A stretch of DNA of 5,131 nt from an uncultured Bacilli bacterium (GTDB lineage: Bacteria > Bacillota_I > Bacilli_A > RF39 > UBA660), in assembly GCA_934141145.1 (NCBI GenBank), contig CAKPCA010000035.1, positions 1-5,131 of the forward strand, in the 5' to 3' direction. Numbering within the stretch: position 1 is the stretch's first letter; each line of letters opens with the position of its first letter. The notes under the pieces were generated by a model, which did no database searches, was not told where the DNA came from, and saw nothing but the letters and a program-made list of their open reading frames with translations. Position numbers and translations under genes: made by a program. Positions 1-4,108 of the stretch are shown here, piece after piece.

Positions 1-11
1 TTAAAGAAAAC

Positions 12-40
12 AAGAAAGTAGGATAAAATACTTTCTTTTT
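12..40 (+). terminator. Intrinsic terminator of an upstream gene
   Basis: A perfect 9-bp stem, AAGAAAGTA (12-20) with TACTTTCTT (29-37), closes an 8-base loop and runs into a T-run with further T-rich sequence to 45. An A-rich stretch on the 5' side means it could also work on the other strand. It probably ends a gene lying left of the window. The promoter of the first leader RNA follows directly. Confidence 0.7.
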
Positions 41-54
41 GTTTTGTTAATGTG

Positions 55-60
55 TATAAT
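55..60 (+). promoter_or_regulatory. -10 box of the promoter for leader RNA A
   Basis: A perfect TATAAT lies at 55-60, just downstream of the terminator at 12-40. No good -35 box is seen 16-18 bases upstream; that position falls in the T-rich terminator tail. The matching site in module B also has TATAAT (3423-3428), followed by a hairpin and the conserved leader core, which supports the call. Transcription would start near 67. Confidence 0.55.
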
Positions 61-66
61 GTAGTT

Positions 67-207
67 AGTTAGTAAGTAAGTTTATTACTTACTATCATCT
101 TTTTGCCTAGGAGTTGTTAGACCTGCTCCTTACTGACACCATTGACGAATCTGTTCGAACTATTCGAACTTTTAGATAGATATCAATCAGAAATGATTGA
201 TTTTTTT
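67..207 (+). ncRNA. Structured leader RNA A ending in a terminator
   Basis: This non-coding stretch lies between a promoter and a small-protein gene. Its parts in order are a first hairpin (70-79 with 85-94, 10 bp), a stem AGGAG (109-113) with CTCCT (126-130), a conserved single-stranded-looking core CACCAT (137-142) then GAATCTG (147-153), a perfect hairpin GTTCGAA (153-159) with TTCGAAC (163-169), and an intrinsic terminator (182-207). Module B has the same layout and shares GAGTTGT, CACCAT and AATCTG followed by a C/T-TCGAAC segment, while the first hairpin keeps its pairing with a different sequence. That pattern points to an RNA rather than a coding function. It may be a regulatory leader (riboswitch-like or protein-controlled) or a stand-alone small RNA. 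I do not recognise the family. Confidence 0.6.
182..207 (+). terminator. Terminator at the end of leader RNA A
   Basis: ATCAATCA (182-189) pairs perfectly with TGATTGAT (194-201) around a GAAA tetraloop, followed by seven T residues (201-207). This is a strong intrinsic terminator only about 37 bases before the ATG of the small-protein gene. Expression of that gene from the upstream promoter would need readthrough. Confidence 0.85.
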
Positions 208-243
208 GTTTTATAAGAAAAAATCATAGAAAGGTTGGTGTCT

Positions 244-519
244 ATGATAAATATAATTAAAGAAGAAATTGAGATTGATGAATCTTTAGTTTCTAGATTA
301 AATGTTATATGTGATTTTTGTAATACTACTTTTTCAATAGAAAATGGTAGTATTAGAAAGATAGAACATACTAATTTAACTTATATTGAACCACATAGAA
401 TTATTATCAAGAATAAACTCTATCTAGCATTTAATTATTCAAATGAAATATATGTTCATAATCTCGGTAAAAAGATAAAACTTTCAGAACTAGAACAGTA
501 TATAAAAACAAGTCGTTAG
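244..519 (+). CDS. Small conserved protein of module A (91 aa), WYL-like fold possible
   Basis: I do not recognise this protein with confidence. The ATG at 244 is chosen over in-frame TTG 235 and GTG 238 because GAAAGG (229-234) lies 9 bases before it, and the module B paralogue has its only good start at the matching place. The product has a CxxC pair in ICDFC and a conserved central stretch NLTYIEPHRIII, then LAFNYSN and KIKLSELE. About 53 of 93 aligned residues match the module B copy. The run P-H-R-I-I-I, LYLAF, then KIKLSEL resembles the strand order of WYL sensor domains, but this is a visual impression and there is no helix-turn-helix domain. No signal peptide or membrane segment is seen. 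It lies downstream of a terminator-ended leader RNA and upstream of the recombinase, so a regulatory or recombination-accessory role is possible but unproven. Confidence 0.75.
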   Translation: MINIIKEEIEIDESLVSRLNVICDFCNTTFSIENGSIRKIEHTNLTYIEPHRIIIKNKLYLAFNYSNEIYVHNLGKKIKLSELEQYIKTSR

Positions 520-535
520 TAAATACAACTTGTTT
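506..535 (-). terminator. Terminator of the minus-strand gene, overlapping the end of the plus-strand gene
   Basis: AAACAAGT (506-513) pairs perfectly with ACTTGTTT (528-535) around a 14-base loop. Read on the minus strand, the stem runs into TTTTTATAC, a usable U-tract. Read on the plus strand it is followed by ATGG and is poor. It therefore most likely ends the 545-910 gene, with its distal arm inside the last codons of the convergent small-protein gene. Confidence 0.45.
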
Positions 536-544
536 ATGGTTTAA

Positions 545-910
545 TTATTTATTGTCTTGAAACATTTTTGCTATATTTTGCATAGCCTTTAAGTTTTCAG
601 CAGATTTTTGTGGGTTTTTCATAAATTCATCTAAAAATTTAGAAGCAGCAGCATTTTTTAATTGTTCTTCATTAGATTTAGATGATAAATTACTTTCAGC
701 AATTTTTAATCTGATTTGCTCATCTGTTTCTTTTTGAATTCTTTTCAATTCTTTATCAGATTCTTCTCTTATTTTTTGAATTTCATTATCAGCCGAAATC
801 TTTATTGCCTCAACTTCATTTTTTGATTTTTTAACTGCTGCTAAATAAGTTAAGAAAGAACTTATAATAGGAACGATTATTGAAATACCCAATTGCATTT
901 TCCAATCCAT
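545..910 (-). CDS. Small membrane-anchored coiled-coil protein (121 aa), function unknown
   Basis: The protein starts with a short polar end and one hydrophobic segment at about residues 6-26 (LGISIIVPIISSFLTYLAA), then a long Lys/Glu-rich helix to about residue 75 that should form a coiled coil, then a second polar helical region. This suggests an inner-membrane anchor with a cytoplasmic rod. Such small proteins are common in phages and mobile elements, but I can assign no function. The start is well supported: AGGAG (924-920 on the minus strand) lies 9 bases upstream, and an extended -10 TGGTATAAT precedes it. The gene is convergent with the small-protein gene (25 bases between stops) and divergent from the recombinase leader. 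Module B has no counterpart: only about 25 bases separate the matching flanks there. It is an insertion in A or a loss in B. Confidence 0.8.
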   Translation of the reverse strand: MDWKMQLGISIIVPIISSFLTYLAAVKKSKNEVEAIKISADNEIQKIREESDKELKRIQKETDEQIRLKIAESNLSSKSNEEQLKNAAASKFLDEFMKNPQKSAENLKAMQNIAKMFQDNK

Positions 911-936
911 ACTTAATCTCTCCTCTCACAATAAAT

Positions 937-963
937 ATTATACCATAATCAGGGAATTGACAA
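937..963 (-). promoter_or_regulatory. Promoter of the coiled-coil gene
   Basis: On the minus strand, TATAAT (942-937) is preceded by TGG, giving an extended -10. A TTGTCA box (963-958) sits 15 bases further upstream, a short spacing that the extended -10 could compensate. The -35 shares bases 958-962 with the -35 of the plus-strand recombinase promoter, because TTGACAA reads as TTGTCAA on the other strand. Confidence 0.6.
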
Positions 964-984
964 ATCTTAAAAAAGTGATATTAT
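957..984 (+). promoter_or_regulatory. Promoter of leader peptide A and recombinase A
   Basis: A consensus TTGACA (957-962) and TATTAT (979-984) are separated by 16 bases. Module B has TTTACA, 17 bases, TATTAT at the same place. The predicted start falls near 991, and strong sequence identity between the modules (CCAATGAA onwards) begins there, which supports the call. Confidence 0.75.
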
Positions 985-1028
985 AAATAACCAATGAAGA
1001 GGTATGCTCTAGAAATGGAGGTACATCT

Positions 1029-1106
1029 ATGAAATATAAACACAAGATATCGAAAAATTATAATATTGAATTTAATGAGGAGTCAGTAGTATTTAGATTT
1101 ATTTAA
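1029..1106 (+). CDS. Leader peptide A upstream of the recombinase (25 aa)
   Basis: This 25-codon ORF has a strong Shine-Dalgarno site, GGAGG (1017-1021), 7 bases before the ATG. It encodes a Lys/Asn/Tyr-rich N-terminal half and ends in EESVVFRFI. The module B peptide is also exactly 25 residues and ends in EESVVFRLY, although the first halves differ. The codons for the conserved end form the 5' arm of the following terminator, so the peptide probably acts in cis: a ribosome that reaches the stop codon (1104-1106) would sit over the hairpin loop and 3' arm and prevent it folding. I infer transcription attenuation of the recombinase. Whether a drug, an amino acid or ribosome occupancy is the signal cannot be seen. 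Confidence 0.7.
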   Translation: MKYKHKISKNYNIEFNEESVVFRFI

Positions 1107-1128
1107 GTACTGCTGTCTCCTCTTTTTT
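1077..1128 (+). terminator. Attenuator terminator before recombinase A
   Basis: GAGGAGTCAGTAGTA (1077-1091) pairs with TACTGCTGTCTCCTC (1108-1122), with one T-T mismatch and one G-U pair, followed by six T residues (1123-1128). The 5' arm lies inside the leader peptide coding sequence and the 3' arm just after its stop codon, which is the usual geometry of translation-coupled attenuation. Conserved in module B. Confidence 0.8.
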
Positions 1129-1150
1129 AGTAAAAGGAGTTAAAGTATTA

Positions 1151-1351
1151 ATGAAAGATGAAAAGAAAATTGCAGGACTTTATATTCGTGTATCTACTGA
1201 AGATCAAGCTCGTGAAGGATTTAGTTTACCAGAACAAGAAAAAAGATTAAGAACTATGTGCGAGTATAAAGGTTATGAAGTATATGATGTATATGAAGAA
1301 CGAGGAATAAGTGCTAAAACAGGTAATTACAGGCCTGATTTTGAAAGATAG
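1151..1351 (+). pseudogene. Truncated large serine recombinase A (66 codons remain)
   Basis: The sequence encodes only the first 66 residues of a large serine recombinase, a family usually several hundred residues long. It keeps the N-terminal catalytic signature YIRVSTEDQ with the nucleophile Ser15 and Arg13, and the usual EGFSLPEQEKRL and GNYRPDFER stretches. A TAG (1349-1351) then ends it, and the following sequence has no similarity to the continuation in module B. Over the shared part it is 54/66 identical to recombinase B. The start is set by AGGAG (1135-1139), 11 bases upstream. Lacking the rest of the catalytic domain (including the LDRLTRS region), the recombinase domain and the zinc ribbon, it cannot be an active recombinase. 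Insertion of another element or a deletion would explain the break. Confidence 0.85.
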
Positions 1352-1354
1352 ATG

Positions 1355-1381
1355 AAATTAGATTTAATGTCTAATTTTTTT
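1355..1381 (+). terminator. Terminator right after the broken recombinase
   Basis: AAATTAGA (1355-1362) pairs perfectly with TCTAATTT (1370-1377) around a 7-base loop, with a T-run at 75-81 of that block (1375-1381). It begins three bases after the premature stop, so transcription from the recombinase A promoter should end here and not enter the HAD/MFS operon. Confidence 0.75.
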
Positions 1382-1390
1382 CTGGTTTCA

Positions 1391-1419
1391 TATCAATATG
1401 TAGAAAATTCTGATATAAT
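1391..1419 (+). promoter_or_regulatory. Promoter of the HAD/MFS operon
   Basis: An extended -10, TGATATAAT (1411-1419, box at 1414-1419), lies about 50 bases before the HAD start. The -35 position with 17-base spacing holds TATCAA (1391-1396), a weak match, which the extended -10 would offset. It is the only good promoter between the terminator at 1355-1381 and the gene. Confidence 0.6.
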
Positions 1420-1468
1420 AATTATAAGTTAAACTTTAAATTATTCAACAAGAAAGGTTGTGTATATA

Positions 1469-2176
1469 GTGAATACAAATAAAAAGATTTTAGTTAGTGA
1501 TTATGATCAAACATTTTATTTAAATGATGAAGATATAGAAATCAATAAAAAAGCAGTAGATAGTTTTAGAAAAGAAGGCAATATATTTGTTATTGCAACA
1601 GGTAGAAGCTATTTTGATTTTCATAATAAAGTCAATATGTATAATTTTGATTATGATTATGTAATTATTAATCATGGGGCAACAATACTAGATAAAAATA
1701 ATAACATTTTTGCAAATTTTTCTATAAATGATGGTGTTATAAATAATATTAAAGATGATTTGCAATTAGAAAAATCAATAAAAAGTTTTTGTTGTAGTAA
1801 GTTAGAAAGTAGAGTTGATTTTGAACATAGTTATTTAACAAAGATAAATGTTAAATATAATACTAAAGAAGAGGCAATGACTATTAATGAAATAATAAAT
1901 AATAAGTATTCTAACGATGTTAATTCTTATTATGTTACTGAAAATTCATTAGAAATAATTTCAAATAAAACAAACAAATCAAAGGCTATAAATTTATTGA
2001 TAGACAGATTAAATCTATTACAGGAAAATGTCTATACAATTGGTGATGGTTATAGTGATATAGAAATGATTAAAGATTTTAATGGATATGCAATGAGAGA
2101 ATCAGTTAATGAATTAAAGCAAGTGGCTATAAAGGAATATGAAAGTGTTTCTAATTTAATAGATGAAATAATATAG
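1469..2176 (+). CDS. Cof-type HAD-IIB family phosphatase
   Basis: This is a HAD-superfamily hydrolase with a Cof/type IIB layout, likely a cytoplasmic Mg2+-dependent phosphatase of sugar phosphates or other small phosphate esters; the substrate cannot be told. With the start at GTG 1469, motif I is D11-Y-D13-Q-T15, motif II is T44 in IATGRS, the motif III lysine is in NKSKAINLL (Lys170 or Lys172), and motif IV is G192-D-G-Y-S-D197. INHGATILD (about 67-75) marks entry to the cap region typical of this group. The length of 235 residues is slightly below the usual 250-290. GTG 1469 is preferred over in-frame GTG 1460 because AGAAAGG (1451-1457) is then 11 bases away rather than 2. The stop abuts the transporter's ribosome-binding site, so the two genes form an operon. 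Confidence 0.88.
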   Translation: MNTNKKILVSDYDQTFYLNDEDIEINKKAVDSFRKEGNIFVIATGRSYFDFHNKVNMYNFDYDYVIINHGATILDKNNNIFANFSINDGVINNIKDDLQLEKSIKSFCCSKLESRVDFEHSYLTKINVKYNTKEEAMTINEIINNKYSNDVNSYYVTENSLEIISNKTNKSKAINLLIDRLNLLQENVYTIGDGYSDIEMIKDFNGYAMRESVNELKQVAIKEYESVSNLIDEII

Positions 2177-2185
2177 GTGGTAGTC

Positions 2186-2806
2186 ATGAAAAATAAAAAA
2201 TTAGAAGGAAATATAATTATTGCAATAAATGCAATGAAAAAAATTATGGTATTATTTTTAGGACCATTTTTAACTGCTTATTTTATTAAAACTTCACAAG
2301 AAAGTATTGTTGATTTATCTATATATTATATATTTTCATATATACTACTTGCTATTGGTAGCTTTATAGTAGCAAGTATAATAAAGAATAAATTTAGAAT
2401 AGGAATGTTTAGAATTGGTGTAATATTAAATTTCTTTTATATTTTAGCAATTATTATTTTAAAAGAAAATATAATAAATCATTTAGCATTAGTATCAATT
2501 TTATATGGCATATCATCTAGTGTATATTGGTTTCCATATAATTTATTTGTAATTAATAAAATTGATAATGATTATAGAACTGAATATACAGTAAAATCTA
2601 AAATAGTTACATCAATTATTGGTGTATTATGTCCTATATTGTTGGGCTCAATAATAACTGCTACTAATTATGAATTAACTGCAATCATTATTTTATTTAT
2701 ATCTATGATTCAAATAGTTCTTTCATTTTTGCTAACACCAGAAAAAGATAACAATCTATCAAGTTTTAATTTAAAAAACACATGGAAGAAGTTAAAAAAA
2801 CAATGA
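2186..2806 (+). pseudogene. MFS-like transporter, N-terminal half (frame broken)
   Basis: The product has six hydrophobic segments, at about residues 9-33, 43-66, 72-92, 97-120, 140-160 and 167-188, then a polar linker (TPEKDNNLSSF onwards). That is the first half of a 12-helix major facilitator-type transporter. Substrate unknown. ATG 2186 is preferred over in-frame GTG 2177, since GGTGG (2176-2180) lies 5 bases before it. The frame ends at TGA 2804-2806 in the middle of the inter-half linker, and the second half follows in the +1 frame. The join falls at an A7 run (2794-2800): with six A the reading would continue through KKNNEQIRKM into the second half. It may be a frameshift mutation, a homopolymer sequencing error, or slippage on the A run. 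It is cotranscribed with the HAD phosphatase. Confidence 0.8.
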
Positions 2807-3377
2807 ACAAATAAGAAAAATGTCTATCGTAGAATTTTTTATTGGTATGAATGTAAGTGATGGAGCTTTAGAAGTATTAATGACAATATTAATATTTAAT
2901 TCATTTAAAACAAATTTAAATCTTGGAATAATTACATCAATTACAACATTACTATCAATATTGTGTGTTCATTTATATGGAAAATTTTATAAATACAAAG
3001 ATGATAAAAAAATTATAAATATATCAAGTATTGTTCCTGTTTTATCGGTTTTATTATTACTTATTTATAAAAATAATATTACTGTTATAATTTATAATGT
3101 TTGTTATGTTATTTTTACATCATTACTTACATTAACAAGAGAAATAAGATTATTTAATATATCAGATAGTTCTATTGTAGATAAAAATAATCAGAGTGAA
3201 TTTTTTGCTATTAGAGAAGGAATATTAAATTGTGGTAGAATAGTAGGATATTTAATGCTCTTATTAGCTGGTATAAGTGGAAATCAAATTGTTTTAAATA
3301 TAATTATGATATTACTTACATTGTCAATATTAGTGACAGGTTTAAATATTAAAAAAATAGAAAAATTTGAAAAATAA
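2796..3377 (+). pseudogene. MFS-like transporter, C-terminal half (frame broken)
   Basis: This frame is open from 2796, after a TAA at 2793-2795, and its first ATG is 2820. No convincing ribosome-binding site precedes that ATG (only AAGAAAAA), so independent translation is doubtful. Counted from 2820, hydrophobic segments fall at about residues 5-27, 33-53, 65-83, 88-106, 136-152 and 156-174, the second six helices of an MFS-type protein. FFIGMNVSDGALEVL opens helix 7 as expected after a polar linker. Joined with the first half, the total would be about 400 residues, normal for the family. Both halves look undecayed apart from the single frame change, so the break is recent, artefactual or tolerated by slippage. 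No clear operon terminator follows. Confidence 0.75.
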
Positions 3378-3422
3378 TTTGTATATAAAGAATAATTTAT
3401 AGAATTATTTATAAAAATGGTA

Positions 3423-3428
3423 TATAAT
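3423..3428 (+). promoter_or_regulatory. -10 box of the promoter for leader RNA B
   Basis: A perfect TATAAT lies 10 bases before the first hairpin of leader RNA B, matching the position of TATAAT 55-60 in module A. No good -35 is seen at normal spacing. Transcription would start near 3435. Confidence 0.5.
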
Positions 3429-3434
3429 TATGTT

Positions 3435-3575
3435 AATGATTGATATAAATCAATCGTCTTTATGCGAAAGAGTTGTAAACCACTTCTTCGTTCGCACCAT
3501 AGGGAAATCTGCTCGAACTTTTATAAGTATCGAGAATAAATAGACAATCAATTCTAAATTAGGATTGATTTTTTT
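3435..3575 (+). ncRNA. Structured leader RNA B ending in a terminator
   Basis: This is the module B counterpart of the leader at 67-207. In order: hairpin GATTGAT (3438-3444) with ATCAATC (3449-3455); TGCGAA (3463-3468) with TTCGCA (3491-3496), enclosing a weaker AAGAG/TTCTT pairing; the conserved motifs GAGTTGT (3470-3476), CACCAT (3495-3500) and AATCTG (3506-3511); a hairpin CTCGA-ACTT (3512-3520) with AAGT-A-TCGAG (3525-3534); and a terminator. The last hairpin replaces the GTTCGAA hairpin of copy A with a different sequence but the same fold position, which favours a selected RNA structure. Predicted length is almost the same as in copy A. Function and family are unknown. The promoter, RNA, terminator and small ORF order also recalls type III toxin-antitoxin loci, but there are no tandem repeats. 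Confidence 0.6.
3546..3575 (+). terminator. Terminator at the end of leader RNA B
   Basis: AATCAATTCT (3546-3555) pairs with AGGATTGATT (3561-3570), one G-U pair included, around a 5-base loop, with a T-run 3569-3575. It lies about 40 bases before the ATG of the small-protein gene, as in module A. Confidence 0.8.
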
Positions 3576-3616
3576 CTTGTTTAGAAAAAAGTCTTTCAAA
3601 GAAAGGATTGATTAAA

Positions 3617-3889
3617 ATGGTAAATGTTATCAAGCAAGAAGTTAGAATGGAAGAATCATTAAGAAAGAGATTAGAATTTATTTGTGAGTTTTGTAGAGTT
3701 AAACCAATTATTATTAATGGTAATTTAAGAACAATAGATAAAACTAATCTTACTTATTTAGAACCACATAGAATAATTATTAATGATATAACCTTTCTAG
3801 CTTTTAATTATTCTAATGATATATTCATTGAAAACTTGTCTAATAAGATTAAATTATCTGAATTAGAAACTTATTTAAAAACTATCTAA
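3617..3889 (+). CDS. Small conserved protein of module B (90 aa), WYL-like fold possible
   Basis: Paralogue of the 244-519 product. ATG 3617 lies 10 bases after GAAAGG (3601-3606) and is chosen over in-frame TTG 3608. Conserved with module A are the CxxC pair (ICEFC), TNLTY-EPHRIII, LAFNYSN and KIKLSELE; the stretch after the CxxC and the turn after PHRIII vary most. The spacing of the conserved blocks is unchanged, with no insertions or deletions, so the gene is under selection in both modules. No membrane segment is seen. It could be a small nucleic-acid-binding or ligand-sensing protein, possibly a partner of the recombinase such as a directionality factor, but only its position suggests that. 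Confidence 0.75.
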   Translation: MVNVIKQEVRMEESLRKRLEFICEFCRVKPIIINGNLRTIDKTNLTYLEPHRIIINDITFLAFNYSNDIFIENLSNKIKLSELETYLKTI

Positions 3890-3914
3890 ATACTATTATT
3901 CCCTCTATAGGAAA

Positions 3915-3943
3915 TTTACAAATCAATGTTTTAAGTATATTAT
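3915..3943 (+). promoter_or_regulatory. Promoter of leader peptide B and recombinase B
   Basis: TTTACA (3915-3920) and TATTAT (3938-3943) are 17 bases apart. The predicted start is near 3950, exactly where strong identity with module A begins (CCAATGAA). Confidence 0.75.
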
Positions 3944-3988
3944 ATAAAACCAATGAAAGAAGTATTCTCTAGAAATGGAGGTACACCG

Positions 3989-4066
3989 ATGATAAAAAGT
4001 AAAAATAAAATAAAATTATATAATATGAATTATATTGAGGAGTCAGTAGTATTTAGACTTTATTAG
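3989..4066 (+). CDS. Leader peptide B upstream of the recombinase (25 aa)
   Basis: This 25-codon ORF starts at ATG 3989, 7 bases after GGAGG (3977-3981), and ends with EESVVFRLY and TAG. The N-terminal half differs from peptide A (still Lys/Asn/Ile-rich, probably just base composition), while the end EESVVFR is identical. The untranslated 5' leader of about 38 bases is also strongly conserved. The constraint probably comes from both the ribosome's position and the terminator arm that the last codons form. A second ATG at 3953 is in frame here, but not in module A, so it is not taken as the start. Confidence 0.7.
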   Translation: MIKSKNKIKLYNMNYIEESVVFRLY

Positions 4067-4088
4067 ATACTACTATCTCCTCTTTTTT
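4037..4088 (+). terminator. Attenuator terminator before recombinase B
   Basis: GAGGAGTCAGTAGTA (4037-4051) pairs with TACTACTATCTCCTC (4068-4082) as 6 bp, a 2x2 internal loop and 7 bp, followed by six T residues (4083-4088). The 5' arm is identical to module A; the 3' arm has two changes, one of which turns a G-U pair into A-U. The AGGAG of the recombinase (4095-4099) follows 7 bases later. Confidence 0.8.
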
Positions 4089-4108
4089 AGTAAAAGGAGT
4101 TGAAGCAA

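Noticed and set aside
109..138. An H-type pseudoknot in leader RNA A (AGGAG/CTCCT with TGTTAG 115-120 / CTGACA 133-138).
   Set aside because: Copy B has no equivalent second stem; it has a different outer stem (TGCGAA/TTCGCA) instead. Two sequences are too few to decide.
151..170. A tRNA T-arm, because of GTTCGAA.
   Set aside because: No acceptor stem, anticodon arm or D-arm can be placed around it, and copy B does not keep the sequence.
998..1010. A covarying mini-hairpin before leader peptide A (AGAG/CTCT), with AGAA/TTCT in module B.
   Set aside because: When aligned base by base the fourth pair becomes A-C in B, and the B hairpin uses shifted positions with a 3-base loop, so covariation is not supported.
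993..1032. A 12-codon ORF starting at ATG 994, three bases after the predicted transcript start.
   Set aside because: No Shine-Dalgarno site. In module B the matching ATG (3953) is in a different frame relation and runs into the leader peptide, so no short peptide is conserved.
1352..1430. A continuation of recombinase A in the frame after its TAG.
   Set aside because: Reading past the stop gives no similarity to the corresponding part of recombinase B, so it is not a simple nonsense mutation.
2806..2900. UGA read as Trp, fusing the transporter halves or extending the first.
   Set aside because: The first half's frame beyond the TGA has no MFS-like helices, and Trp is encoded by TGG in the neighbouring genes.
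3391..3409. A terminator for the HAD/MFS operon (AATAATT/AATTATT).
   Set aside because: An all-AT 7-bp stem with no following U-tract is weak and expected by chance here; I see no clear terminator for this operon.
3430..3543. A 37-codon ORF inside leader RNA B (ATG 3430 to TAG 3541-3543).
   Set aside because: Module A has no matching ORF: the aligned frame has a stop at 108-110 and no usable start, and most differences between the copies in this frame would change amino acids. No Shine-Dalgarno site precedes the ATG.
3438..3552. An antiterminator in leader RNA B: ATTGAT (3439-3444) could pair with ATCAAT (3547-3552) of the terminator.
   Set aside because: The matching first hairpin of copy A (AGTAAGTAA) cannot pair with its own terminator arm, so this is not a conserved mechanism and may be chance in AT-rich sequence.
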